Assembly: GCA_949130485.1 (NCBI GenBank)
Contig: OX422185.1
Span: 9,424,118-9,488,117 of the forward strand
DNA from: Agelas oroides
Lineage: Eukaryota > Porifera > Demospongiae > Agelasida > Agelasidae
Reading direction: 5' to 3'
DNA length: 64,000 nucleotides
Shown: piece by piece, positions 32,601-47,600 of the stretch
How positions within the stretch are numbered: the first letter of the stretch is position 1
Layout of the letters: every line of letters starts with the position of its first letter
Notes under the pieces: model-generated
Told to the model about the DNA's origin: nothing
The model's input: the letters and a program-made list of their open reading frames with translations, nothing else
Database searches by the model: none
Position numbers and translations under genes: made by a program

Positions 32601-35600
32601 AACTCGACCGTCTATACAATTGATTTTATGTACTTACCATATTGTCACGGACAAGCGCCATCCCCGCACAAGCGCCCACCCCCAAATTTTGATAGTTTTA
32701 TAGTTTTTTGTGGTCGTCCGTGTAATGGCCCACGATGCAAAATTCTTGCATAGTGAGCCAAAAGTAGGTCCGCTGAGCTCACGTACATCATTCTGATGCG
32801 CTTCAGGCACCACAACATCTGGCAGCAAAGTTTAGCACACACCCGTCCGTAGCCTCGTTCGCAGCATTCCTCACTTGCAGCACGAAGTGGATACTGCAAG
32901 CAACAAACATTGCAGAGGCTTGTCAACGAGGCTACGCATTGGTCCATTTTCTAGTACGATACAGCTTTCTCTGCCATTGGGCTGACCTCAACAAAGCACG
33001 GGCAAAGCGTGGGCGAAGTGACAATGCAGGTTGATTTGGTACCCCCCAGCAGCTAACTTCTCATCCGGGGTGGGCGCTTGCACGAGGATAGTTGAACCAT
33101 TCAAGCACCTCCTCTGTGCAACTGCCATTCACAATCCACTGATTCAACCACATTCAAGTCAATCCTTCAGCAATCGACTCAATTTACTCACGATTGTCTA
33201 CACGATGAGCAATTTACTCACACCAGCCAACCAACCGCATCACTTAACCACACCCACTGGGCATGTGGAGTAAAGTTTAGCTTTGAACATCTTGTCTCAG
33301 CTGAAAATAAGATATCATGCAGTATATATAGAAGATTTGAGGTTTTCAGGTGGTTGTAGGTTAGTGGTAGAGCATTGGCGGCTTGTAGCTTAGTGGTAGA
33401 GCATTGGCGGCTTGTAGCTTAGTGGTAGAGCATTGGCGGCTTGTAGCTTAGTGGTAGAGCATTGGAGGCTTGTAGCTTAGTGGTAGAGCATTGGAGGCTT
33501 GTAGGTTAGTGGTAGAGCATTGGCGGCTCAAGACAGGAACCCTGGGTCCAATTTCCAATGACAGCCAGCTTTTTACCCTCCTCTATTTTGCCTCATAAAT
33601 TCAAACAGGTCCTTTTCTTTCAGCTGAGGCAAGATATTCAAAGCAACTATAGCTAAACCTTTCTGTGCATGCGCAGTGAGTGTACTCAAGTGTGATTTGT
33701 GACTGCTATATAGCATAACAGTGAATAGTTGTGTCAAAATAGTGACAGTGAAAGTGAATCGAAATAAATTTAAGGATCCTTGTGAGATGCTACCCATCTG
33801 CTACCCAATGGACACTGCAAGAACTGCTCTTGCAAAATGCTCAAACTGTCCACTGTTTCATTATGGCCATTGCTTGAATACTGAACCTCAGCCACAGCCA
33901 CAGCTATCCCTTCCACTACAAACGTTTGACCTAAAATGCCCTCATCTCTGCATACTTCCAAACATGTGCTGTCATCAAAGAGCCTATTGGAGGACAGCAT
34001 TGATCCAGCTAGGTCTGACACTACAAAACCATGACACTGATGGTACTATAGACACTTTCTCCTCAGCTGCTATAGCCACAATACAACAGATCATTGAAGT
34101 TGGCAGTAGTACATGCAATCTCTCAGTTCCACTGTCAGTGATGGCATTTAGTCAATACAAATGGTCCATGTACTAGCTGAGTGACTGTTGTTTGTACATG
34201 TTTTTTTACATGGTTGTAGCCTCATATATACTAGCTGCAGCTACTACTTGAGGGCAGCACTTAATTCGCTTATCGCTTCTTGTGTATCACACTAGAATTG
34301 TAAGCTAGCCATGCTACCAGTACTCAGAGGATTTGTTATGAAATTGTTCAGATGATCTTCCTGGACATTAATGCACGCACTCTATAATGTTAACCTGTTA
34401 CTTACGCGGCACAAACAACGCAAGATTGCTGCTCATATTATTATTTCTCTTGTATAGTGGGTAGCAGGTTATATATTGGTTATCCTAGAGCGTATAACTA
34501 TTATACCTAGTAATATCTCATCATAGATTGCTGATAGTTGTAGAGGTTTTTGGGGGGGGGGGTGGGTTCTGTAGATCTGTACATCATACGTAGCATCACA
34601 TTATTGCAGTCATGCTTTAACAGTGATCCTCTTATTCTACAAGGATGGAAAGACGCTATTGCACTTGGCATGTGAGCGAGGTCACAGCGAAGTTATTGTA
34701 CCACTACTTTTCAACAAAGTTGATATCAACAGTCAAGACAAGGTGAATGAATGTGTTGTATAGCTCAGCTTGATGTGTGTATGATGGTCTTGTGCTCACC
34801 AACTGTGAAGTAAAGCTACACAAAATGTGTAAGTTCTGTGTAAACTGATGGAGATATGGCTAGCTGTTGTACTAATTAATGTGCAGGTAAACCTGGCTTC
34901 TCTCAGTGTCTGCTTTTGAATCCCCCCAGAGACAAAGGACACCACTTCATGCTGCATGTGAGGTTTTCAAGGACTTGCCCTCACAGAAGTTGGTTAGTTA
35001 CACATTAATGCTAACCTATCTCTTCGTTGGACTCTAATGCATGCTCACAGCTACTAAAACACAGCTATGGTTTATTGAGTGATTGTGATAATGTGTTGAG
35101 GATGCAGTCATTCCTTAAACTACTATGGGGATGTTTGAGCATCATGGGGTGAGCCTGAGTATGCAGCACACTGCTGGTTTAATAGAGTAAGTCAGCAATC
35201 ATCGGACGACAGGTATAATCAGACACTCAAACATGGAGAGAAAACTGCGTAAATGCTTGGCGATACCACAAGACTGTAGCGGAGATACGCGGTACATGGT
35301 CTACCAAAAATGACGCCCGAACATTGTTTCCTGTTAACGCTAGAAGCAATAAAATGACTGTCCGAATAAAATCAATCCTCGGATAAATGTATCTATTTTC
35401 GGACACTGTTGTCTGTGCATTCACTGAAGCTGCTTTTGGAGAGATTTTAGCATCGATATGATACCCCAAGACCCCTCCATTTCGCAATCAGTTTTTATCG
35501 CGGTAGGTGCTTTAAGCACTTGGGGGCACGACTAAATATGGACCAGGGTCATCCGATCAATAATCGGATCGTGATATTTGTTGTTTCTTTCTGTGTTGTC

Positions 35601-38600
35601 TCCAAACAAGTTGAAGTCTCCACAATATCATGTTCAACCTTCGTCAAATATTTGAATGTGCTCATTTGAACATTTAAGGTAAGTGGTCGTCCAAGAAAAC
35701 AAGCAAGCAAGCAAGCAAACATACATATGCACGGTGAAATGCAGTCCCGCTAGAGTGAAGCTCACTCAGGCTCACACCAATCAACCAACTATTCTGTACA
35801 CCACCCTCTTAAAATGAATTTATGAGCTTCTACTATCTGTCTTCAGGGATTGGATATGATTGAGAACCTCCTTAATAATGGAGCACGTGTGGATGTGACA
35901 GATGAGGTTGGTTAGCTGTATCCATCACACTAACACTTTATGTATGCTTATTTATTGCTGAATGTCATTTCCATGGTAGGCATGGCAAACTTCGCTGCAC
36001 CTTGCCTGTTTGAGGGGCAGCACTCATCTCATCAAGGAGCTTCTGAAGAAGGACAGTTGTCTCTTAGCTATCAATTCAAAAGACAAGGTAGTTTGTCAAT
36101 TTCATGAGCATATGTTTCTCTCATCTGATCATGATGATTGTATGTATATCTGCTTCACTTTAACTTTTCACACATTATATATGGCTAAAACAATTGCAAC
36201 CCACTGTAAAACATGGAATATACTCATTCCCCGGACTCACCAGAAGTAGAGGTATGCTTTGGACAAAATGACTTCTTCACAGTCTCTCCAAGTGCAGGAA
36301 TACTGCGCAGTCTCAAGTATCTATACTAGCTACTATTTTGAAGCAACCAACCTTCACTTTTGGATTTTCCCTGCAGCTTGTGAGTTACTGCTTTCTGCAC
36401 AAGGAGACTGTCACATTTAGATCATAGCCTGATCTTGACCTTAGCTCGACACCCAAGGATACAATAATGTCCTTGGATGACAAGTCACCCTAAGTATAGC
36501 GGGAAATTTTCGTGATTTTCGCAATCAAACACCAGATCGCGAAAATTTCTTCCTCCAAAACTTTCTTGCTGACGACAAGTTGAGGAAGCCTAGCATATAT
36601 TGTCATCGAGCTGCAGATCCAGTAACTCAATGGAAAATTGACTCATTTTGTCGTCAAGCAAACTGCGCAAATTTTTCGCGACCTACAATCAACTCGCCTG
36701 TTGTCACCGCAACTGCGAACGGATCCTCGGAGTTAGCTCACTCCATTTGGCATGGCAGCTCTTCGCCAACAGCGACCTATGTGCTTTGATAAGCATGGTA
36801 GCCTCTTACTACCGTTTTCATGTTGCTGAGTTCCCTGGCTGGGTCACCATTTCCATGCGTGAAATTGTAGGAGGTGTGGTCAGAGATCATGACCTTGTCA
36901 TGAAATTAAAAATTGCGAAATTTGTTTCCTGGCGTGATTGTCAGTGATTCGCGAAAATTTATGCTCGCTAAAATTTCCCGCTATACGGTCAATACATACC
37001 ATAGCTTGTTGGAAGTTGGTGACCTAAATTGTCACAACCCAGCCATATTTTGCTACCAAAAACTACAGCTAGTTCGTGAACCACAAGACATGATGCAAGG
37101 ATAGATTATGACCTGCTGTTTAGCAAATATAAACACAAAGATTGAGCTAGTGTATAGCCTCATTACCCAGCTCTCTCACTTGCGAACATCATGTGTGTAA
37201 ACTCATAAAATCAGGGAATTTACAAGTTTTCATACTGGAGAACCTGGGGACAACGTTATAGCTAGCTAGTGTACATATAGTCGTGTTGTAGTACTACAGT
37301 TAATGTTTCTGTGCTCAAAGAGTCCGTCATTTCATCATCAGATCAAAGCATACTTCCAGTGATCCCGCAGAATGAGTCCTTACCTCAGTCCATTCCAAGT
37401 TTTACAGTAGGTGAAAAATTATGTAGATGTAGCCACAGAACAGCAAGGCATAGACAAATGTAAATAGCATTCTAAGGCAATAGAACTACGTATGAGCTTA
37501 CTGTTACTGTATGGTATGTGCCTACAAAACACTTAAGTCTATCTTTCTAATTAGTTGTTCAAGTACAGGTATATAATGGTATCTACTACAGAAGTGGGTT
37601 CTCAAATGCATATGGTGACTTATTCTAACCTACAGGGTGAAAACACTCCTTTCCACCTTGTCTGTCATGGTGGATTCTCGGAAGTTGTGGAGATGCTGCT
37701 GCTCAAGGGAGCTAGTTGCACCTCTCAAAATGAGGTAAGCTTTATATACACTGCTCCCTAAGTTAATGCTTTAATGAATGAAGCACATATAGTGCAAAAC
37801 CCTCGGCGTTTGATGTGTGTTTTGGGTCACTGAGTGAAAAACTTTAGTACTAAAACTGGCAATAACCCTGTCATTATGCTCTTATGTAATGTTATTATGC
37901 TGACATGGCAAGCATAGCTATGCAAGTATGACGTTCCAAGGTGTATACTGTAAAATCGGGATAAAACACACAAAATAAGCACCCCATGAATATAGGCACC
38001 CGTTTTGATTACAACAACCACATCGTGTTTATAAGCACCCATACAAAAATAGGCACCCCACATGAAAAGGCACCTGTTACTATGCAAACAGAAGTGAATT
38101 TGCTGATTCAGCTTTTTCGAACGTAGCTGCAACTTTTTGCCAGTGTGATTGTAAGCAAGCTATTGACATGGGATAAACCGAAATTTTAGGTTAGGCTTCT
38201 TGGTAAAACAAATCCGGGAATTAGCAAAAACCTGCCACAGATTCGTTGGTTCCAAGTGCTTTACGTTGGTGGGCGGGGGTTGGCAATGATTGATTGCTGA
38301 CTGTATCTCTGTTTGTACAAAAGCTATAAACATTGGACAAAAATTAGCAGAAAAAGAACATAGGCCTATGTAAAATATACACAGCTAATCCGTTCCCACA
38401 CAACTGCATGCTACCATAAAATTACGTGGTTATCCCATGAAAATAAGCACCCCTCGAAAATAAGCACTCATTCTGGCTGCTAATTTCGAAAATAGGCACC
38501 TGTGCTTAATATCCGATTTTACGGTAGCACGGTGTGAGGATTATATATACTGTATAGCTGGAAAATTTATGCTGGAATAAAAGTAATGGATAGTGTGAGA

Positions 38601-41600
38601 AAATTAATGTGACAATGTTGCACGCGGAAATTATATACACGTCACCGTTTATTAACGCGGAAATTAAAATTATCTGTGTGAGGTCAAAGTTGCTTAGCAA
38701 GCCCTAGGCCTTGCCAGCGGCCTGATTTGCATAAGTAGCATGTAACAAGGCTGGACTAGTTCATCTAAATTGCTGATCACCGCTAGGTAAGCAATTTGTA
38801 CCTGTTTGAAGCCATTATCTGTAGGTGTATATCGTAGCTTACCAGCAATTTGAAACGGTGCCGATTTTCTCATTTGTTACGTACAGCTCCGACGGACTAA
38901 GCCCTTTTCCAAGTTATTTGAAGCTAGTACTCCAGCCTTATGTGAAATCTGGAAGCCACTTGCTCCCTATGTTGAAGAAAAAGCTTCGCTTTGACGGCCC
39001 TTGTCAAAATTCACGAACGATCATGATCTAGCACCGCCCCTTCCGGCTTCCCTGCTGGGTGATCTAAGTGGAAAGGTGTGGTCTACACATAGTGCCAGGT
39101 CAGCAGATACACACCGATGAAAGCCAAGAAGCTTTCGAGGGTAGTGGGTATTTTAGTAAGATCAGTGACAAGTCAGTCGTGTTATAGGAGCTGTCGCTAT
39201 CCCTACACACTAGTCTGTCTCTCTTGTCCATCGAGAGCTCGTCATCATCATCAAGAAGCCAAGAACGCAGTGGTGGTCAGAAAATCACGCCAGAACTTTT
39301 GAACGAAGCGTTTTCAGCGAAAGCCACACGACTAAAATCTTGAAAACGCCATAAACAACCCTATGACACCTCACTTGAGACGTATAAACGAGGTATGTAG
39401 CTGCTAGCGTGGTAACAGACAGACAGACAGACACACACACACACACACACACACACAAAACGACTACTGTAACCCTACGGCGCATGCGCGCCGAGGGTTA
39501 ATGATGGTATGCTACTTCAGATGATTTCTTGTTGCAGGATGGAAATACTCCCTTCCACCTTGCTTGTGCAGGAGGTTACTTGGAGGTTGTTCAAAAACTG
39601 TTGCTTGACAAGCGTGGGATTCGTTGCATCAACATAGCAAACAAGGTGTGTTTATTGTGGTTCATTAATTGTTCATATTGAGGACATTAAATATCGTGAA
39701 CTTGGGATATTAAGCAATGGTGACTATTTCGAAATTAGCAGCCAGAATGGGTGGTTATAATAATTGTGGGGTGCTAATGTAATATTATGGTAGTGCACAA
39801 TCCAGCTCCTAATAATAAGCCAGGGTTTCATACAGGATTTAGAGTTGGGGGGGGGGATGGTAACAGGATGATAGTAGTGTGTGAAACGCATGCGTGCCTA
39901 CTAGGGGGGTCTGGGGGCATGCCCCCCCCCCAGGAAAATTTTGAATTTACATCCTCTCAGATTGCTTCTGACGCAACCTGGGACAAAATTTCCAAACAAC
40001 ATTTTGATGACACATACTTATGTTCAGTAACATGTAAATAGCTAATATAATAAACATACTCAATTTCAAGATTTCTGGGGGGGTGGGGAGGAATTTCTGG
40101 GGGGGTGGGGGGGGGGGGGGGGGGGGAGGAATTCCAGGGCCCTGTCCCCTCTGTATGAAACCCTGTAAGCATATCCATTGCATATGTAGAGTACAGTGAA
40201 GCTAACTTGACCTGCTATTGCATGTACTGTACACTGTATGTCTAAGTATTCTGCCGACCTACCACAGGCTCTAATTGGTGATAATTGAAGCCATGTAGAG
40301 GCGAAATGATAAACAAAGGCAGCCAACTTCTATATACGTCTATAGTGCAGGCCCCATTTAGTGTTGACATCAGTGACTTGAACACATCAACTCAATACCA
40401 TACACGTGTGATGTATTTGCTCTTTTTAGTGGGGCTGCCATATGGTTGGAAATTTTCGCAGGTACAAATCCAGGCTTCACAAATTTTGGCGGTTTTTATT
40501 TTCACGGTCAGTGAATCAGGAACCTGCACGTTAGCTGTCTGGACAGCTAAAGCTGAGCGAATGTCTAGAATTGTCTGCAGAGAGAGATGGCAATCTCAGC
40601 TCTTTGTTCCTTATTGGGGAGAAAAGATATACTGGTGCAGCCAGACCAGGTATAAAGTTGCCTCATACCCAGGCCGTTCATGGAGGTGATTGCTTCCGCT
40701 CTCAGCCGTGTGGGTTCATTTGTCTGTGCTTACATAGCACTTCGATTTCCTGATTGGCTTGAGCAATAGCCAGCAAAGGCGAACTCGCTGACAGGCTTCT
40801 GTTGGAGTTACTGCTGATTGCAGTTCCATTTGAACAATGTTTACTGTATTCCGCATAGTCACACTTGCCCTGGAAAAAACTGAGCAGCTGCTCTTTTGGT
40901 GGGAATTTCAAACCGTATCGTCATGTCTGCTGAACCAGGTCGAAAAGCTGCCTACTCTGTAGATCTTCGCTGGAGAGTGATATGGCAAAGAGCTGTCATT
41001 TTGAGGATATCGGCAAATCTAAGTATATCAACTGGCACTGTCCACAATGTTTTGAAGCAATTTGAGGAGACAGAAGGCGTGGCAGCACAATTAAGGACAG
41101 AAGGAAAGGCCTGACATAAACGAACTTACTAGCACTGAAGAAGTGTTTGTTGAAGGATTGGTGCTAGAAAATACAGCATTACAACTGCAAGAAGTAAAAA
41201 TATGGATATGCCATAAGAGGTAAAACACCACAATTGAACCAATTGCTTGCAGAGGTCAAGGTATCTCAGCAATAACAGCCCTAACAAAAGATGGAATTCT
41301 TGCAACTGAGCACGATACCAGCATTACAGACTCAGATACATCTATGACTTCTTTCATGGTAGTGTTATCCCAAACATGCACCCTTATGACGGTGTAGCAC
41401 CCAAATCCATACTCATCATGGATAATTGCTCAATGCATCATGTCCTGGACCTTCTACCGAGCTGCGGTATTTTGGTTGTATTTTTGTCACCCTATAGCCC
41501 TGATTTCACTCCCATTTTAGTTTTCTAAAACAATACTTAAAGAAGCATGATGAAGTTTTGCAAGCCATGACTAACCTCTTCCCTCTTATTCAATCTGCAT

Positions 41601-44600
41601 TTGACAGTATCACCCCAATACTAGCATCATCATGGATCACAGACCGTTGAATTTATATTGATAGTAACTTTGATTTGATTCAACTGTGGGAATATCAGTG
41701 CTTTTGTATATAGACAATAGTTTCAGTCAGCAGTGTGGATTCACCACAGAGTCAGCAGTGTATACTAAGGACACTACAGGGTCTTAATATCCCCCAAGAA
41801 TGGCCTTCTGAAGTTCGTTAAATTCCTCTTGAGACACCTTTGTCCAAGATGTCAATACATCTCCCTAACTGATCAAAGATCTCATGCCCAAACGCTTTCC
41901 AGGAGACGCTCCAGGTATAGTACCGCTCAAGTCACCTCTTTTCGATGATGAGGAAGCCTTGGCATATGCAGATTGACTCAGAATCCTCCCTTTTTTGTGC
42001 CCACTAAAAAAAGGATAGTATGGAAGGGCATCAATGTACTCATTGTAAGGTTGGCAAGTATATCAGTGAGAAAACATTAGGTGTAGCAGCACTACTTTGG
42101 TTATCCAAGTGGAGCGACAACCCCCATCACGTGTGGCCTGTGCATAGACAACAGCAAAATTTCTGTTTGCGAATGCAAACCTGAATAGTTTTGGGCCAGC
42201 AGGAAAGTGACAGGTAAGTTGTCTTCAAGCAATAAGCAACATTAGAAATAGCACTATGTCATACATAACCAATCCAGTAGGAAGTCACTTATCCGAACAC
42301 GTTGGGACCAGAGGATGTTCAGATAACTGCAATGTTTGGATAATTGAAGTATGACAGAGGGCGCCAGTATAATGCTAGCCCACGGGACACAAACTGTACG
42401 CGCAAGTGAACGGCTGACTTGCTGCTGTCACCGATGTGCCCTGGCTGCCAAGTCTGAAATTGAACTTGTGGACACTGTATATGTAGCAAACGCTAGAATG
42501 CGCACAACCGTAAGCCGTCGCTCATTTTCCTGCGCATACAGTACCCAGTGGCTCACTTTCAGAGTTACTTTTACATTTGTTGCGAAGCCTGCCTTGCCTG
42601 TGGAAGATATTCTGTGTTTTCACCTGCACCGTAACGGGTGGAGTGAGCCCTGAAATGCTTGATATCAGCCATTTGAATAGCTAAAGCTAACACAGTGTTT
42701 ACACAACCTGCAGCCAGTGGCTTCACCACTTACTCTGACTTGTATTCTAGCTTGGATACCACCTGAGTATCTGTATTTTGTAGTCCCATGCCCAGATCCT
42801 AGTCTCAAAAATTTTTTGCAGTTTTATTAATTTTCACAAATGCCTCTTGACTCGCGAAAATGCTAAAAAAATAGATCCCTCATGAAAGTTACCAACCATA
42901 TGGTAATAAACTTCACAAGGTACTGACGGGTTGGAGGTTGACCAGCTGGTGTCTACAACAGAAAGCAAACAGAGTGCATGCTAGCTAGTCTCCTTGAACT
43001 TTGTGTTGTTTCCTGTGTGTGGGAAGGAGAAAAAATAACCTGATACACACTGTATACACTGTTCCTGCATTCATCAATTTCCTTGGTAATCTGCACTATA
43101 TTAAAATTACAGCCAATTTCCTTTTACCTGCTAAAAGACCAAACTGTGTTCCCTATGAGGCACATGAGGCACATGGGGCACATGAGGACATGGGATTAGG
43201 AAAAAATCAACTGATTAATGCCTGTTAGTGTTAGTTTCAGATGGAGTATATTTTCAGGAATTACAAAATTTCCAGAAATCGAAGCAAGGCCCAGTATTCA
43301 CAAACACTGTGTACTAAGTTCTTTTCTTCACCCACACACAAACCTGAAATTTGACTAACTACAAAGTCAAAGGATTGACTACCATTATGAAAGTCAATTT
43401 CATGGTCTCAGTATGACTTTCCATTTGTAGACTATGAAGAGAAACATGTGTATTATAGCTGAATGCATCACACCCAGTACAACAACAAACTCACAGTTGT
43501 CCCTGGAGTAACCGCTACAGCAATGTAGTCGTCGGTCACCGACAATGGCGCCAGCACCACATTAGACCGACTTGCTGGCATTGGTGGGTGATTATGCAGT
43601 GGGTAGCCACCATAATACTGACCGTGTTGTCCATACAGAGCACTAGTCAGAAGAAGAGTCAAATATTTTACCACCCAACCACTCTTTCTGATTGATCCTG
43701 GCTTCACTGCACGCACGTGACAGAGAAATTGCACAATCATTGTTTGTGGTTTGTAGTATCACGGAACACGATTTTGTGAACCCAGCCCAATCCACTTTCT
43801 AAAGAACACCCACATGGGCAATGCACTTAACATATTAGGGGGCGGGCAATCCTCCAACTGATTCGCATTTATCCACAAAGGACACCCATGCACATTTGTT
43901 TATGGTGAGCACCGACAAATCCACCATCGTGCCCAATTCAGCCACGATGACAGTAAGTATATTGGGCAAACAACAGTTTGCAACAGTGCCACCATCCTTT
44001 GCAGCTCAATTTCGAGCAGCACTCAACACTCCGAAGCGTAGCATACCACCAGGATTTGATGTACTAGCACCAAATTAGCTATACATTCGTGTAGAAGCAG
44101 TTCGACACCCGAAGGAGATTTGCTAAGAAATAAACACTCAACTTCGAGGGAGAAATACCATCATGTACATGTATGGTCAACTTGAGCACACTTTTTGTGG
44201 TTAATGTTGGGCTATGCAGATCTGAGGTTAGAAACTTACTTGAGTAAACGTTGACCCTATACAGGAAATTGAGCCAAAAGCTGGGGTTGTGCATTTTTTT
44301 CCCAAGACTACAATTGAAGTATGAGGCAATATTGCACATGGTATTACACCAGACTGCAACATCAACAAGACTGAACTCACCCAGCAAAGGATGAAACCTA
44401 ATCCCACGCCAGACGCACACACATATAACAGAATCTCTTGGTTAGTGTGATAGACGCAAGTCAGGTATATACACAGTCCTGCAGGACAGATGATAAAATA
44501 TAGTATCTAGATAATCTATAAATTGTATGTAGTACATATCCATGAATTGAATGGATATTGTGACTGGAGTTTGAAGGTTCAATATGCAGCCATTTCAGGC

Positions 44601-47600
44601 CAAAAGCACTTTCTTTGCAGGAAGGAGACACCCCACTACACCTTGCCTGTGACAAAGGTTTCTCAGAAGTTGTCAAGAAAATTCTGAGGAAGAGTGATTC
44701 TTCTTCTATTATTGCAAAGAATCAAGTATGTCGCTTCACAGAGCACCATGTAACTACAGTTTACACTGGGAGGTGCATACTAGCTGCCAGAGGGCCTGGA
44801 AGCAGTTTTGATCCTCAATTTGCAAAAGATAACGTAGATGGTTGCTTGGTTGCTACCATATGCATCAGCATAAGAATAATGCTGTTATTGTGTTTGTCAT
44901 GTAATTCAAGTTTAAGTCAGCCTAGTGCAAGCATATAATGGGTATAAATCAAGTGTGTATTGTGTCTTCAGTGGCAGTGTGACAGCATGCAACTTATACC
45001 ACATTCAAAAAAGACTTGATACACCAGCTGGCTACATTCACACTTGATATGAGTAACTAGTGAATACAAACAGTTTAAAAGCCATGGTTCAACTAGGCAA
45101 CTAGGCAATGAAAGTAAGCTTCCTGACTTAATATACAAGTATCCTGATTTTTAGGAGGGGAACACACCACTTCATCTAGCTGCACGTGGTGGCTTTCAGG
45201 ATCTGGCACACTTTCTGGTTCAAAAAGGAGGAGACCTAAATCTATCCAACAAGGTAACTTCTTAAGTTAATAAATCATTTTCTGCTAGCTTACCGATAAT
45301 CTATTTGTAGACTACACAGAAATGGAAAATATTATACATTGATTGGGTGACTGTACATACCTTCTTCACCAGGCTTTGATTAAGCATGTGGTTTATTGGG
45401 GTGCCTGTCCCCAGACCCTCCTACCTTGCATATGGGTCATTCCATGTCAAATCAACACAAAAAATGCCTGACCCTCACAGATTTGGACGAAACTTGGTTC
45501 TTACATAGTGTCTGTTGAGACAGTCACTCATAGTTAGTTTCAGCATTATATGTTTTATGGCTTCAGAGTTAGAGCCAGCCAAACAGTTGATTTTTTGCCA
45601 AATTTCAGCTTACCCCTTGTTACTCAATCAACTGTAACTTTGATCAACTTTATGACCTACATTTTGCACCACTTATAGCTCATAAAAGTCCCTTTCATTT
45701 GGTATAATTATCAAGTATATCCCATAAAGTTTGGGTCAAAGGTCATCACTAGTGTATTTTGACCTTTGCTCTGTCAAAAATGGATGTTTTGATTCAAATC
45801 AATTTTTTACCAAATGTTCTTTGGGTCCTTAATTCTCTTTAAGGTTACAGGATACCAGTCGCACACATACTTACCGTATATTCTACATTTACCTACACAA
45901 GTTACAATTTTCACTTGAAACAGCCGTGATTAGATGTGTATTTTTTTCCAGCCAAATATAGAGTTCAGCAGTTTACGAAGCAGTTTAACGTCCAAAGTGG
46001 GAAAACGCAGGGCATGACGGAGAGCTTTTTTGGATAGCGTCAGCTGTCATAAGTGTACAGAAGTTAATAATTGTGTGGTACATGGAGTTTACTGCACTCC
46101 AGACTATTTATCAAACAGAGAGAGGTACTTTCCCTAAAAAGCCTCTGTCATGCACTCGAAAATGTTATGCATGCTACTCCCTCCCGTTTGTTTGTGGAAG
46201 CGAAATTTGGCTGAAACTAACTATGGGTGAATGTCTCAAGAGACCCTATGTAAGAACCAAGTTTCATCCAAATCCGTGATGGTCAGGTATCTATCTCCTA
46301 CCAAAATGTTACTAGTACTTGCTCTCTTCCCACTTCAAGTATGGTTTTTCTATTCTAGGAGGGAAGCACTCCAGCCATGCTTGCACATGCAAAGCAGCAT
46401 CCTGAACTGGCAGCTGAGTTAACACCAAGGCACAAAAAGTACCTGCAAGCAATACTACATACATTTCATATACCAGGTAACTGAAATCATCAGAGTGAGC
46501 TGGATTATTGCATTCACTTTATCTAGTATTCGTATTTCTGTTACACTGTCATCAAGATGATCCATTGCTACTTGGTAGCCTAGCACATTTTCTTCCCTCA
46601 TTACTGAGACATGAAGGATCTAGGAGCTCATCACTCAGTTAATGGGGACAGGGACAATAGTTACCAAGTTTGTTAGATCTGTCTTTCACATTTACTACAA
46701 AGCAGCAAAGCTGAAGCCCCTGGAAACTACTTGAGTATGGGCTCACAAGCATTCACATGGAAAGTATGGTTGCGTGGTATGATCCTACCTTAATGTCTTG
46801 TGCTTGGGGGTGACGCAAACCACTATACTGGGTTTTCAGAAGCTTGTGAAGTGGTAATAGTGAAAGATAAGCCAAATTTGCTGACGAACCAACCTTCCAG
46901 GTTGAAGCCATCTTGCAGGGTCAATTGTTAGAGTCTCCTAACTTTTAAGGATACTGAGTTTGCTAACTTGCATGCCCATAAACATAACCATCTTCCTCTG
47001 AAGTAGGCCTGGCGAAGGGACATGTTATCAATGACAAACCATGCCTACTAGGACTGGCATGAACTGGACATTTGGGATATCTGACTGCTAAAACTGAGTT
47101 TGGTTCACCAACATTGAAACAAATTGAAGGAGCATAAGAATGGCTTTGTCTGATAACTGTTGCGCATGTGACAAAATCTTCACTCATGTATGAGTTTGTC
47201 ATCAATGTCTATCACATGGTGAATTTAAATCAGTCAGGTGTAAACTTTGATTTTTTTTTTTGTTTGGACAGAATCAGCAGATGATGAGAATTCCCCACAG
47301 CGGCCTCGAATGAGAGTGAAAACACTTACAAGAGGTTGTTCATATTTCCCATTCAGCATACATACAACTTTGGTTTGTTGTGCAGTGTTACTCATTCATT
47401 CACAGAAGTAGCTAACAAGAAGCCCTATGTGTTTAAGAGATAGTTTCTGAAAGATATAACTTGTGTTTACCTTTTTCATGTACAGATACCAGGGAACAAG
47501 TCTACACCTCTAGGGGGTATTTAACCGAAGAGAGACCACGTGGTTTCAGTATGAGTCACAGGACAACAGGCAGAAGTCCTTCAAGTGGTAAGTAAATTGT

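Noticed and set aside
33361-33534. CRISPR-like array
   Set aside because: Units are contiguous 29-bp repeats without unique spacers and belong to a tRNA-derived SINE in a eukaryotic genome.
33721-34176. 151-codon plus frame within an intron
   Set aside because: No recognisable domain and no acceptor or donor that would fit the phase-0 exons around it.
39947-40326. Proline-rich minus frames
   Set aside because: Created by G/C runs of a MITE.
43468-43740. 90-codon minus frame with a hydrophobic start
   Set aside because: No partner exons and no family match; likely chance.
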